Shown here piece after piece: positions 1-7,936 of a stretch of DNA of 35,378 nt. Under the pieces are notes generated by a model, which did no database searches, was not told the DNA's origin, and saw nothing but the letters and a program-made list of their open reading frames with translations. The stretch is from the NCBI GenBank assembly GCA_905215335.1, contig CAJMPQ010000017.1:1-35378 (forward strand). The letters run 5' to 3'. The DNA comes from an uncultured bacterium. GTDB taxonomy: Bacteria; Cyanobacteriota; Vampirovibrionia; Gastranaerophilales; Gastranaerophilaceae. Made by a program: the position numbers and the translations under genes. How positions within the stretch are numbered: position 1 is the stretch's first letter; each line of letters begins with the position of its first letter.

Positions 1-54
1 CTCGTCGGGCTCATAACCCGAAGGTCGTTGGTTCAAATCCAGCTCCCGCAACCA
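1..54 (+). tRNA. initiator tRNA-fMet (CAT), 3' part only
   Basis: The window begins inside a tRNA. The anticodon CAT is at 12-14 in an anticodon stem with three consecutive G-C pairs, the mark of bacterial initiator tRNA. The T-arm (GTTCAAATCC) and acceptor 3' strand follow, and the CCA end (52-54) is encoded. The sequence closely follows the 3' part of E. coli fMet tRNA. The 5' acceptor strand and most of the D-arm lie outside the window. Confidence 0.93.
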
Positions 55-61
55 TTTGATA

Positions 62-96
62 AAAGAGGATTTCAAAGACTTGAAATCCTCTTTTTT
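62..96 (+). terminator. rho-independent terminator after tRNA-fMet
   Basis: An inverted repeat, AGAGGATTTCA pairing with TGAAATCCTCT around a short AAGACT loop, runs directly into a T6 tract. It lies 8 nt after the tRNA CCA end, so it is the natural end of the tRNA transcript. Confidence 0.85.
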
Positions 97-140
97 ATTA
101 GCATGAATGTATTCTTATTTTATATTCAAAATAATTGAAT

Positions 141-153
141 AACAGGACAGTGT
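141..153 (+). repeat. 13-bp direct repeat, left copy
   Basis: AACAGGACAGTGT here is repeated exactly at 1161-1173. The two copies flank the gene at 205-981, about 1 kb apart. The cause is unknown: a relic of an insertion or a shared protein-binding site are both possible. Confidence 0.6.
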
Positions 154-204
154 CTCAAAACCTTAAATGGCGGGAATTACCATAAAGATTTAAAACATAC
201 AAAA

Positions 205-981
205 TTAAGTGTTTGTAAACAGTTCATCTAATGTATACATTTTTACTTTAATACTAGTATAATTACCTTTTTTATTAATATTTATATTATTTTCTTCAAA
301 ACACGCATCTGAATAATAATAAGTCTTTGGTAACATTTTTTTTAAATCTTTATTATTTATATCAGCACCTTTATATGTTATTGTCGTATATAGAGCTTTT
401 GGACGTTCAAATTTTATTTGTATATCTTTATTATCACATTGAGACTGAGCAAATTTTATTAATTCGGCAAGTGAATGATAAGTTGAAAGTACTTTATCAC
501 CTAAATGACCATTTTCTATGTTTTCTAATCCTTCAAATTTTATATCTTTGCAGTTTATTTCTGATAATACAACTTTTAAAATCGTTGTCATATCTATCGG
601 ATTATAGTTATTAACAGGTTTTGATCTGTTATTTGCAAGGAACTTTTTATATAAGCGAAATGATTCGTTTATATTTAGTATTTTTTGTTTAACAGAAAGT
701 TCTGGATTTAGCAATATATTATTTGCAATATAATCAATTATTGGCATTAATTGCCTGTTGCCTTTAATATATTTATGAATAATGCTGTCAGATAAATTAT
801 GCCATGCTTCATTTTGATTTGGATTTTTCAATAATTCTTGTTCAGCATTCCAAACAGCATTTGGAATATATTTAGGTTTCAACATATTTTTAGGGTTGTT
901 CATACCAAAATGAACTTGCATATTAGTTTTATAAGAATATGATTCCCCTAATAAATTAGAAATATTATTGCTGACTAACAT
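205..981 (-). CDS. hypothetical protein, lineage-specific
   Basis: A 258-residue soluble protein that I do not recognise. The first 30 residues are Ser/Asn-rich and include the segment MQVHFGMNN, which resembles the short F-x-G/N motif near the N-terminus of several other proteins in this window. No signal peptide, membrane segment or catalytic motif is visible. The ATG is preceded on the minus strand by AAGGAT about 8 nt upstream, which supports this start. It stands alone between tRNA-fMet and a divergently transcribed MarR gene, and two identical 13-bp repeats flank it. Confidence 0.75.
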   Translation of the reverse strand: MLVSNNISNLLGESYSYKTNMQVHFGMNNPKNMLKPKYIPNAVWNAEQELLKNPNQNEAWHNLSDSIIHKYIKGNRQLMPIIDYIANNILLNPELSVKQKILNINESFRLYKKFLANNRSKPVNNYNPIDMTTILKVVLSEINCKDIKFEGLENIENGHLGDKVLSTYHSLAELIKFAQSQCDNKDIQIKFERPKALYTTITYKGADINNKDLKKMLPKTYYYSDACFEENNININKKGNYTSIKVKMYTLDELFTNT

Positions 982-1326
982 TAATAATCCTTAAGAACTC
1001 ATTCATAGTTTAATTTATATCATAAAAATACATTTGTGATAATATTTATCCAATTTACATATAGTTTATAAAAAATAACATTAATGCATCTTTCTAAGTT
1101 TATCTATCCCAAAATTCTCGAACTGGCTGTCAAATATTCCTGAACTGGTTGTTCTTTTACAACAGGACAGTGTTGAAAATTTGTTGAAATTTAAGAGGAA
1201 CTTTTTAAATAAAAATTAAACAAAATTTAATGAAATTTAATAAAATTTAAATTATATAAGTTGGAAGTTTTATCAAATAAAGCCGGAATCATATAAAATT
1301 TTTAAATAAACCAAACACAAAACATA
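982..1326. other. AT-rich intergenic region with degenerate repeats
   Basis: No gene is supported here. It holds two adjoining 22-nt segments (1114-1135 and 1136-1157) that share ATTC..GAACTGG.TGT, and then the right copy of the 13-bp repeat (1161-1173). After that come A/T-rich near-repeats of AAATTTAATGAAATTTAATAA type (1205-1250). The stretch ends at the marR promoter. Confidence 0.55.
1161..1173 (+). repeat. 13-bp direct repeat, right copy
   Basis: An exact copy of AACAGGACAGTGT at 141-153. The sequences after the two copies (CTCAAAACC and TGAAAATTT) differ, so the identity is limited to 13 bp. Confidence 0.6.
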
Positions 1327-1355
1327 TTGACATTAGTTAGATATCTAACTATAAT
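1327..1355 (+). promoter_or_regulatory. consensus promoter of the marR-cupin operon
   Basis: A perfect -35 box TTGACA (1327-1332) and a perfect -10 box TATAAT (1350-1355) are separated by exactly 17 bp. The expected start point, about 7 nt after the -10 box, falls on the ATG of the MarR gene (1362), so the mRNA is predicted to have no leader. The spacer is almost completely filled by the palindromic operator, so a bound repressor should exclude RNA polymerase. Confidence 0.85.
1334..1351. promoter_or_regulatory. MarR operator, 18-bp perfect palindrome
   Basis: TAGTTAGATATCTAACTA is a perfect palindrome lying between the -35 and -10 boxes of the promoter before the MarR gene. Its size and symmetry fit a MarR dimer site. 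A related site (13 of 16 core positions) lies at 1795-1810 before the next gene. Confidence 0.8.
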
Positions 1356-1361
1356 ATTATT

Positions 1362-1778
1362 ATGTACAAAGCTCTTTCATTAACATCAAAAATTTCAGAA
1401 GCAGGAAATGCATTCATAATATCCAAATTAAAAGAATATAACTATGGGAATTTAGCACCTTCGCATGGTGATATTCTCGTTGTCCTGTATAAGTATAAAA
1501 AAATAACAATGAAAAATATAGCTGAAAAAATAGGTAGAACAAAAGCTACAGTTACAGTGTTAATAGACAAACTTGAAAAAAATGGGCTTGTAAAAAGAGA
1601 AAAAGCTTCAGATGATAATAGAATTACTTATATTAGTCTATCCGAAAAGGGGCTTGAATTTAAACCGATATTTGAAATTATCTCAAATGACTTAAATACA
1701 ATGCTGTATAAAAATTTTACTGAAGATGAAGCAAAACAATTAGATTATTTGTTAGAAAAAATGTTAAAAAACAGATAA
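1362..1778 (+). CDS. MarR-family transcriptional regulator
   Basis: A 138-residue winged-helix regulator of the MarR family. The helix-turn-helix is at about residues 50-75 (TMKNIAEKIGRTKATVTVLI). It is followed by the wing, whose D-N-R and S-E-K-G residues match the usual DxRxxxxxLTxxG pattern. The long N- and C-terminal helices are dimerisation regions. The ATG has no Shine-Dalgarno sequence and coincides with the predicted transcription start. The operator palindrome in its own promoter, and a second site before the downstream cupin gene, argue for autorepression and control of both genes. The ligand is unknown. A cysteine-based redox switch is unlikely, because no cysteine is present. Confidence 0.9.
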   Translation: MYKALSLTSKISEAGNAFIISKLKEYNYGNLAPSHGDILVVLYKYKKITMKNIAEKIGRTKATVTVLIDKLEKNGLVKREKASDDNRITYISLSEKGLEFKPIFEIISNDLNTMLYKNFTEDEAKQLDYLLEKMLKNR

Positions 1779-1794
1779 AAATTTTTATGGTAAT

Positions 1795-1810
1795 AGTTAG
1801 ACATCGAACA
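1795..1810. promoter_or_regulatory. second, imperfect MarR operator before the cupin gene
   Basis: AGTTAGACATCGAACA matches the core of the palindrome at 1335-1350 in 13 of 16 positions. It lies in the 45-nt gap between the MarR and cupin genes, just before the ribosome binding site AAGGAGG. It could be a weaker auxiliary site or a roadblock site; no strong -10 box is evident beside it. Confidence 0.6.
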
Positions 1811-1823
1811 AAAAGGAGGACTT

Positions 1824-2198
1824 ATGGCAAATTACACAAAATCAGAACTTGGAAAACTGGAAAACCTAGAAACCAGCTATCAAAAAGGAAAAGCATTTTT
1901 GCATGATGCATTAAATTTAACTTCATGTGAAATTTCGCTAAACACAATGAAGAAAAATACAAAACTGCCGTTCAGTCATAAACACAAACAAAATGAAGAA
2001 ATCTATATTTTTGTAAAAGGCGAAGGAAGAATGGTTCTTGATGACACTACCATAAACTTTAAAGAAGGCAGTTGCATTAAAGTTTTACCGCAAGTTAAAA
2101 GAACAATGGAAACAGATACAGATACTATATATATCTGTATTCAAGCAAAAACAGGCTCGTTAGAGCAATTTGCAATGGATGATGCTGAACTTTGTTAA
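1824..2198 (+). CDS. small cupin-domain protein
   Basis: A 124-residue single-domain cupin. Cupin motif 1 is clear at about residues 53-70: PFSHKHKQNEEIYIF followed by KGEG, with the two His and the Glu that normally bind a divalent metal. Motif 2 is degenerate (FKEGSCIKVLPQVKR) and lacks the usual His. The start is fixed by a strong AAGGAGG site. It lies 45 nt after the MarR gene with a second MarR-like operator in the gap, so it is the likely target of that regulator. Small cupins in such pairs may bind or oxidise small aromatic or quinone-like molecules, but the substrate cannot be read from the sequence. Confidence 0.88.
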   Translation: MANYTKSELGKLENLETSYQKGKAFLHDALNLTSCEISLNTMKKNTKLPFSHKHKQNEEIYIFVKGEGRMVLDDTTINFKEGSCIKVLPQVKRTMETDTDTIYICIQAKTGSLEQFAMDDAELC

Positions 2199-2253
2199 TT
2201 ACTTCTAAATAAAACTATTTATTAAAATATTTTTATTATAAAAAATGAAAAAT

Positions 2254-2296
2254 ACTTGGGTGATTTATTATATTCTAAACTCCCGAGTTATTTTTA
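2254..2296. terminator. weak hairpin between convergent genes
   Basis: ACTTGGG (2254-2260) can pair with CCCGAGT (2282-2288) with one G-T wobble and a 21-nt loop, followed by TATTTTTAT. It sits between the end of the cupin gene and the end of the convergent gene at 2309. The large loop makes this a modest candidate. Confidence 0.35.
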
Positions 2297-2308
2297 TAAA
2301 AAATTCGA

Positions 2309-3052
2309 TTAAATAAATTGACTCCAAAGGGTTATTAATATTAGTAATATTATTGCAATAACTAATATAAAAACTCCTTTTGAGGTTTGTATAAATGAGC
2401 GAAATGTATGATGGTAGTTATTCTTAAGGTAAGAAGAAATATCTTTTCCTAATGTAGTTTGTAACAGGTCATAGTCTTCAGGAAACTTGAGTGTAAAGTT
2501 TGGACATTTTTGAGAAAAATATAAAATACCATATATTTGATCCATAACCATTAAAGAAGGTTCTTGTGTTATTGCAATATCTTTTAATCCTTCTTTTGTG
2601 CTGTAGGTCATATTTAAATTCAAAGATTTTAAATAATACTTCCCTGATATAACATTGGCACTAATAAAAAATTCCATTGCTTTTATATTGTTGTATTCAA
2701 TTTTAAATTTACTTGACTTTTCGCAAATAAAGATTCCATCATTGGTGAATTCTAAATATTCAACACTTATTTTGCCAATTTGTGTCAATATGTTGTAAAT
2801 ATTATCGTTTTTAAAGGTTTGGATAGCTGTATACCAAAATATAATTGTTAAAAAAATGAGGCATAATATCAATACTATTCCCAAATCTCCCATTAAAATT
2901 TGACCACTACTAAAATATACTTTAATAGTAGAATATATAAAATAAATACTTATCAAAGAAAATAATATTGCTATAATAAAATATGAGACAACTTGAAAAT
3001 TAATGTTTGTAGTCTTATATTTACTATTTCTAATTTTTACTTTTTTGTTCAT
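2309..3052 (-). CDS. hypothetical membrane protein with three TM helices
   Basis: A 247-residue protein that I cannot name. There are two hydrophobic helices near the N-terminus (about residues 20-45 and 55-82). A hydrophilic central domain (about 85-220) has alternating polar/hydrophobic strands, and a last helix (about 226-246) ends the protein. The N-terminus is strongly basic, which predicts it stays in the cytoplasm. The layout (TM pair, soluble beta-rich domain) recalls bacterial PH-like (YdbS/YcxB-type) membrane proteins, but that is only a fold-level guess. A GAGG lies about 11 nt before the ATG. Confidence 0.75.
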   Translation of the reverse strand: MNKKVKIRNSKYKTTNINFQVVSYFIIAILFSLISIYFIYSTIKVYFSSGQILMGDLGIVLILCLIFLTIIFWYTAIQTFKNDNIYNILTQIGKISVEYLEFTNDGIFICEKSSKFKIEYNNIKAMEFFISANVISGKYYLKSLNLNMTYSTKEGLKDIAITQEPSLMVMDQIYGILYFSQKCPNFTLKFPEDYDLLQTTLGKDISSYLKNNYHHTFRSFIQTSKGVFILVIAIILLILITLWSQFI

Positions 3053-3099
3053 AGTATTTATATCCTCAAAGTAATTTGATAAAGTATTCTTTTATTATA

Positions 3100-3282
3100 C
3101 TATATTTTGAAGTTTATTTGTGGAGTTTTTTGATAATATTTCTTGTTTGCCATAACTATAGTTGCCCATTTTTTATTGTCTGTACAGATATAAATAGCGG
3201 AAGCTTGACCATATTTTTCTATTTTGAAAAAATTTGCTTTAAAATTTATATTTTGATTAGTTTTTATTTTATCTATTTTCAT
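3100..3282 (-). CDS. small hypothetical protein with N-terminal F-x-x-N motif
   Basis: About 60 residues from the ATG at 3282; a TTG 15 nt upstream is possible but less likely. It starts MKIDKIKTNQNINFKANFF, resembling the start of the HAD protein next door (MKIYNINNL...ISFNGNFKK) and of the 101-residue protein at 20679-20984. There is no known domain. The ribosome binding site is weak (TGAAG). That shared N-terminal pattern is the main reason to accept so short a frame. Confidence 0.5.
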   Translation of the reverse strand: MKIDKIKTNQNINFKANFFKIEKYGQASAIYICTDNKKWATIVMANKKYYQKTPQINFKI

Positions 3283-3411
3283 TAAAACTTCACACAAGAG
3301 CTTTTAAAATAGTGTTATTCTTTTATGGTATACTAAAAACTTTAAAAAATAAAATTTCTCTTTTACTAGATATGGTTTTAAAATGCACAGAATTTGATAT
3401 AAGAAATTATA

Positions 3412-4269
3412 TTAATTTAAAAATTTTAGTAAGCCTTCTATTATGCCTTTTGCTCCGGATTCGATTGAAAAAAATATGTTTTTGTTATCCAGGCTAAGTT
3501 CTTTGCAAGCTTTTATAAGATTAGGTTTAGAATTATTTAGGCAAATGAATTTGGCTCCTTGTTTTGATAATTTTGCCATAGAAATATCATTATTATCATT
3601 ACCAGCCATAAGAATTTTATCATAAGATATATTCATTTTTTTCTTGAGAAAGTTAATAGCCATAGCCTTATTGAAAGGAGCTATAAATAAAGTTTGATTA
3701 TTGGTACTTTCACCTTTATATCCGCATAATATATTTATTTTGTCTTTTAAAAGATATTCAAGAATGTTTTTTCTCAATTCTCTTATATTAATATTTGCGG
3801 GTACGTTATATTTTATAGTCATAGGAGAACTCTCAAGTTCTTCAAGACTATTATTTATTGATGATATTTTTTTAGTTATATATGCTTTATCAAAATTTGT
3901 ATTTTCTTTTATAAACTGTGAATATTCGTAGTTTTTGATTAATTGATTATTGTATTTTGTATATATCTTTTCACCATTATTTGCAATTAAAAAATCTGGT
4001 AAATTAAGTTTACAGTTCTTAGACAATAACTCGTATTGAAGTGTATAAAAATCTTCAATTCCTCTTCCTGTAGCATATATAATTTTTGCATTTTTTGATT
4101 TTGAAATTTCTAAGACTTTCCTAATTTGTTCATTTGTTCCGTTTGCAAGAGTTCCATCTAAATCATAAATAAACAAACAATTATCGTTTTTTTTGAAATT
4201 TCCATTAAAGGAAATTTTTTGTGGAGATTTATAATCAAAGTTTAGATTGTTAATATTGTAGATTTTCAT
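3412..4269 (-). CDS. HAD-IIB (Cof-type) phosphatase with lineage-specific N-terminal motif
   Basis: A 285-residue HAD-superfamily hydrolase. Motif I is D36-L-D38-G-T, motif II is A-T67-G-R, and motif III is probably K201. Motif IV is G-N-D225-N-N-D228. The C2-type cap lies between motifs II and III. This fits the Cof/sucrose-phosphate-phosphatase-like branch that dephosphorylates sugar phosphates. The substrate is not determined. Unusually, about 28 extra residues precede the catalytic core and contain SPQKISFNGNF, the same kind of motif seen on unrelated proteins nearby. No ribosome binding site is obvious before the ATG. Confidence 0.9.
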   Translation of the reverse strand: MKIYNINNLNFDYKSPQKISFNGNFKKNDNCLFIYDLDGTLANGTNEQIRKVLEISKSKNAKIIYATGRGIEDFYTLQYELLSKNCKLNLPDFLIANNGEKIYTKYNNQLIKNYEYSQFIKENTNFDKAYITKKISSINNSLEELESSPMTIKYNVPANINIRELRKNILEYLLKDKINILCGYKGESTNNQTLFIAPFNKAMAINFLKKKMNISYDKILMAGNDNNDISMAKLSKQGAKFICLNNSKPNLIKACKELSLDNKNIFFSIESGAKGIIEGLLKFLN

Positions 4270-4387
4270 ATTTTATTCATAAAAAATAATTAGTATTTAT
4301 AAAAAATATCACAAAATTTTCTATATACAAAACATTTTTATTATCAAAATAAATATCTACAATGAATATTTATATTATTTAAGTTTA

Positions 4388-5296
4388 TTAAAGCATATCC
4401 TTAAATAGCTGAAGAACTGGTATGTTAAGTGAACCTTCCTTGTTAAGATTTAGACGACTGTTTACAAAATTTTGTTCTACCGGATAAATTGAAGAATCGC
4501 ACATGAAAAAGTATTGAGGATGGTTAGATGTTGCTAATCTAAAAATACCTCTTCCATTAGCTTCATTTTCAGGTAATCTCGACATATATTGCATTTGAAT
4601 GTTGTGTGCAGCTCGAGTTCTCATATTCTTAAGAATATCTTTTAGTGTCTTTACGGAACATACTGTTTTTGTATAATTCTTATTCTTACAGGTATATGTG
4701 CATAAAGAAAATTCAGGGATGTCTGCAATTCTATCCATTTTAAAGTTTTCAATATTGATATCAGGATTTCTAGGGCGACTAAAAACCATATTGATTGAAC
4801 CGTCAGGATTTTTCTTGGATAGAACTCTAGAAAAACGGTCTCCATTAATATATTTGTTGATGAATGTTGTAATGTCTGCTTCTTCCCCAGGATTTACCTT
4901 GTTTGTTAGTTTGAATATTCTGTCAAAAAATTCTCGGCCATGGCATCCTTGGATACCTTTTCTTGATGATACATTGAATCTTGTAATGTGCTGTTTGATT
5001 GTATCTAGAATGGATTCATTAATAGATTTTGACTTCATGTCTGATATAATATCATTAGACGTAATTACAAGCCTATAAGCTTCTTTATTTGGAGTTTCTC
5101 TAACTAGTGAAAATTTAAAACTTTTTGGTGTAATTACCTTTTCAACAGTTTTCTTAGCCATTTCTAGTGCTTTACTTTTTTCGCTAACTGAAGAAAATAC
5201 AGATTTATTTAGCTTGGATATTATATTTTTATAGCTTAAGTGCGGGTTTGTTGTTTTAAAGAATGTTTTTGCAAGTGCTAGATCTACTTTTGGCAT
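4388..5296 (-). CDS. hypothetical protein, 302 residues
   Basis: I do not recognise this protein. It looks soluble and basic, with no signal peptide or membrane segment. Visible features are a Cys/His cluster in the middle (QGCHGREFF at about 116-124), further cysteines (CTYTCKNKN, KTVCSV) and an R-rich stretch (MRTRAAHN). The cysteines might bind a metal, but their spacing does not form a standard motif. A good AGGAGT site lies 9-10 nt before the ATG. The promoter side shares an intergenic region with the divergent ldpA gene. Confidence 0.75.
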   Translation of the reverse strand: MPKVDLALAKTFFKTTNPHLSYKNIISKLNKSVFSSVSEKSKALEMAKKTVEKVITPKSFKFSLVRETPNKEAYRLVITSNDIISDMKSKSINESILDTIKQHITRFNVSSRKGIQGCHGREFFDRIFKLTNKVNPGEEADITTFINKYINGDRFSRVLSKKNPDGSINMVFSRPRNPDINIENFKMDRIADIPEFSLCTYTCKNKNYTKTVCSVKTLKDILKNMRTRAAHNIQMQYMSRLPENEANGRGIFRLATSNHPQYFFMCDSSIYPVEQNFVNSRLNLNKEGSLNIPVLQLFKDML

Positions 5297-5315
5297 GGTT
5301 ATTGTACTCCTAAAA

Positions 5316-5356
5316 ATTTATCCCCATTTTTAATAGTTAGTATTTTATTTATCCCC
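5316..5356. repeat. pair of 10-bp direct repeats upstream of the gene at 4388-5296
   Basis: ATTTATCCCC occurs at 5316-5325 and again at 5347-5356. The copies are 31 bp apart, about three helical turns, in the intergenic region between divergent genes. This spacing would suit two protein dimers on one DNA face, but no regulator is known. Confidence 0.45.
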
Positions 5357-5528
5357 TATTTATAATAAGTATTTTTCATTCTAAAAAATGCGATATGATA
5401 GAAGATTTTTAATTTATGTAAATATGTCTATTAAAAATGTACAATTTTTGTTTTATTTTTGTGTTGCATTAATTTTTTTTGTAATAATATATCAGTTGTA
5501 AAAAATTTGTATACGAGGTTTTAAAAAG

Positions 5529-6488
5529 ATGTTAAAAGATTTATTAGAAGATAAAAGATGTTTTAAATTGGTATGTGGAGCAGGAAATGAAGATGCTCAA
5601 GAAGTTGAAAAGTTAGTAACAATTTATTCACTAGCTGGTTGTAATTTTTTTGATTTGTGTGCAAAACCTGAGATTGTAGATGCAGCAAAGAGAGGATTAG
5701 AAAGAGCTGGAATAAAAGAAGATAGATATTTATGCGTAAGTGTTGGTATTGATGGCGATCCTCATATTACAAAGGCTGTTATTGATCAAGAAAAATGTGT
5801 TAAATGTGGTAAATGTAAGGCGATTTGTCCGCATGATGCAATTATTGAATTGGATAAATATAAGGTTAAAAAAGAACGTTGTATTGGTTGTATGCAATGT
5901 GCTAATAAATGTCCAAAACAAGCTATAGAAATGGTTAGTCAACTTCAAGATTATAAAGAAGTTTTACCAAAACTTATTGAAAAAGGTATTGATTGTATTG
6001 AGTTTCATGCAATATCTACTGATGAAAAAGATGTAATGGATAAATGGCTTCAGATTAATGATTATTTTGATGGAATGTTATGTATATCTATTGATAGGTC
6101 TGAACTTGGTGATAGAAAGTTAAAAGAAAGAGTTAAAAAAATGTTGGGTATCAGAAAGCCTTATACAACAATAATACAGGCTGATGGTATTGCAATGAGT
6201 GGTAGTAATGATGAATTTGGTACAACACTTCAAGCTGTAGCAACTGCACAGTTGTTCCAAAATGCAGAAATGCCAGCTTATATTATGATGTCAGGTGGTA
6301 CAAATACAAAATCAATAGAATTGGCTTCATTATGTAATGTTCATCCACACTGTTTAGCTGTTGGATCTTATGCTAGAAAAATTGTAAAAGAATATTTATT
6401 GGCAGATGATTTATATACAAATTCTGAGAAAATGAGTGAAGCCGTAAAAATAGCAAAATCTCTTGTAGATGTTATGGTTGCGAGGTAG
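5529..6488 (+). CDS. ldpA: LdpA-like iron-sulfur protein
   Basis: A 319-residue protein related to cyanobacterial LdpA (light-dependent period protein). The N-terminus (FKLVCGAGNEDAQEVEKL) and the phrase SLAGCNFFDLCA correspond to the conserved LdpA start. Two 4Fe-4S ferredoxin motifs follow: C90-C93-C96-C100-P and C118-C121-C124-C128-P. The remaining C-terminal half matches the LdpA C-terminal domain by position. In cyanobacteria LdpA is a redox-sensing input to the circadian clock. No clock or photosystem gene is seen here, so the role is probably an older redox or enzyme function (inference). It ends 2 nt before the next ATG, so the two genes are likely translationally coupled. Confidence 0.85.
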   Translation: MLKDLLEDKRCFKLVCGAGNEDAQEVEKLVTIYSLAGCNFFDLCAKPEIVDAAKRGLERAGIKEDRYLCVSVGIDGDPHITKAVIDQEKCVKCGKCKAICPHDAIIELDKYKVKKERCIGCMQCANKCPKQAIEMVSQLQDYKEVLPKLIEKGIDCIEFHAISTDEKDVMDKWLQINDYFDGMLCISIDRSELGDRKLKERVKKMLGIRKPYTTIIQADGIAMSGSNDEFGTTLQAVATAQLFQNAEMPAYIMMSGGTNTKSIELASLCNVHPHCLAVGSYARKIVKEYLLADDLYTNSEKMSEAVKIAKSLVDVMVAR

Positions 6489-6490
6489 TA

Positions 6491-7249
6491 ATGATTTCAT
6501 TAAAAACAAAAGATTGGCAATTAGATAATATTGAAACTGTCTTATTTGATAAAGATGGAACGTTTATTGATTTACATTATTTCTGGGGGAAAATGTCTGA
6601 ACTTAGAGTTAATGAGATTATTAAGCGCTACAATATGGATAATAAACTTTTTCATGAGCTATGTTTAAAGTTAGGATATGACACAAATACAGGAAAGATG
6701 TTAAGTGATGGTATAACTGCTTTATATTCAAGGTCTGTAATTATAAATATTTTTTGTAAGGATTTAAAAGGGCTTGGTTTAGATATTACCGAGCAAGAAA
6801 TTGAAAATATTTTTGATTATGTGAATACTATTTTTTATAAAGAAATGGTTAAATATACAAAGCCTATTGAATCTGCAATAAAATTTATAGAAGAACTTAG
6901 AAAGAATAATATAAAAATAGGTATTGTAACTTCAGATTCTAAAGAGTCTACTTTGTTAACATTAAAACATTTTCAATGGGAACATCTTTTTGATGTTGTT
7001 ATAGGTAGAGAATCTACAAAAGAGACAAAAGAAAGTGGTGTACCTGTAAAAATGGCAATGAGTCTAATTGATGCTAATCCTGATACTACAATAATGGTGG
7101 GAGATGCTCCAATGGATTATAAAGCAGCAAAGAATGCAGATGTTGAAAATACTATTTTGGTTGCTACAGGACAAATTGATAAAAATGAACTGTTAAAAAC
7201 GTCTAAGTATTCTGTTGAAAGTTTATCTGATATAGAAATTTCTTGCTAG
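6491..7249 (+). CDS. HAD-IA family phosphatase coupled to ldpA
   Basis: A 252-residue HAD hydrolase. Motif I is D20-K-D22-G-T, motif II is T147-S148, the probable motif III lysine is K187, and motif IV is G-D205-A-P-M-D209. The helical cap inserted after motif I makes it a C1-type enzyme like phosphoglycolate phosphatase. Motif I has Lys between the two Asp residues instead of the commoner Leu/Met. The substrate is unknown. The ATG lies 2 nt after the ldpA stop and its ribosome binding site (GCGAGG) is inside ldpA, so both products should be made together. Confidence 0.9.
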   Translation: MISLKTKDWQLDNIETVLFDKDGTFIDLHYFWGKMSELRVNEIIKRYNMDNKLFHELCLKLGYDTNTGKMLSDGITALYSRSVIINIFCKDLKGLGLDITEQEIENIFDYVNTIFYKEMVKYTKPIESAIKFIEELRKNNIKIGIVTSDSKESTLLTLKHFQWEHLFDVVIGRESTKETKESGVPVKMAMSLIDANPDTTIMVGDAPMDYKAAKNADVENTILVATGQIDKNELLKTSKYSVESLSDIEISC

Positions 7250-7306
7250 TTTTATATAGTTAAAATATATGAGCAAATATTTTTATGTTTAAGATTTAAT
7301 TTATAT

Positions 7307-7930
7307 ATGAATGTTAGTAAGATTGGAAATAATTTAGTTGGAATGTTAGTAGGCTCTGCAATTTTGTTGCCTGCGATACATACAAGGTCTAATACATTAA
7401 ATTTTCAACAAAAAATGGATACTTTTGAAAAAGCAATAGATTCTGTTACTCCTCAAGGTTCAACAGAAAGATCAATATTGCTTTTTGCACCTTCTCCTAA
7501 TATAGAAATTAAAGGAGAAATGAAACAAGCTAAAATCGTTGTTGATTTATCAAAAAATATTTTATATAAATACAACGATAATGGAGAAGCTGAAGTTGCA
7601 TATTTAGTAGCAAGTGGTAAAAAAAGCTCTCCGACAGATGTTGGTGTAAGAATGGTTACGCACGTGGAAACGTATCCTTATAAGTCAGCACCAGTTGCAA
7701 CAAAAAGAAGAAGAAATCCAAATGATTATGGTCCACGTATTATTTGTTTAGAAACAGTTAATCCTAAAACGGGAGCTAAAGGTTCAACTGGAGAATTTAT
7801 TCACGGAAATAAAAATCCATATAGCTTAGGTAAATATGCCTCATTGGGTTGTATTAGAATGGATAATGAGGTTATAAAAAAGCTTGCAAAACAAGTTAAA
7901 CGTGGTGATATTGTTGTGATTAAAAGATAA
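7307..7930 (+). CDS. L,D-transpeptidase (YkuD domain)
   Basis: A 207-residue YkuD-family enzyme. A hydrophobic segment at residues 9-25 is a probable membrane anchor or signal. The catalytic domain starts near residue 74 (KQAKIVVDLSKNILYKY). It carries the hallmark H166-G and S179-L-G-C182-I-R184-M, with Cys182 the nucleophile. Such enzymes form 3-3 cross-links in peptidoglycan or attach proteins to it, outside the cytoplasmic membrane. It follows the HAD gene by 57 nt. No ribosome binding site is obvious, so the start is less certain than the domain. Confidence 0.92.
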   Translation: MNVSKIGNNLVGMLVGSAILLPAIHTRSNTLNFQQKMDTFEKAIDSVTPQGSTERSILLFAPSPNIEIKGEMKQAKIVVDLSKNILYKYNDNGEAEVAYLVASGKKSSPTDVGVRMVTHVETYPYKSAPVATKRRRNPNDYGPRIICLETVNPKTGAKGSTGEFIHGNKNPYSLGKYASLGCIRMDNEVIKKLAKQVKRGDIVVIKR

Positions 7931-7936
7931 ATTTGT

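Noticed and set aside
327..614. Plus-strand frame of 95 residues opposite the gene at 205-981
   Set aside because: Leu/Tyr-rich shadow of the minus-strand gene, without a ribosome binding site or domain.
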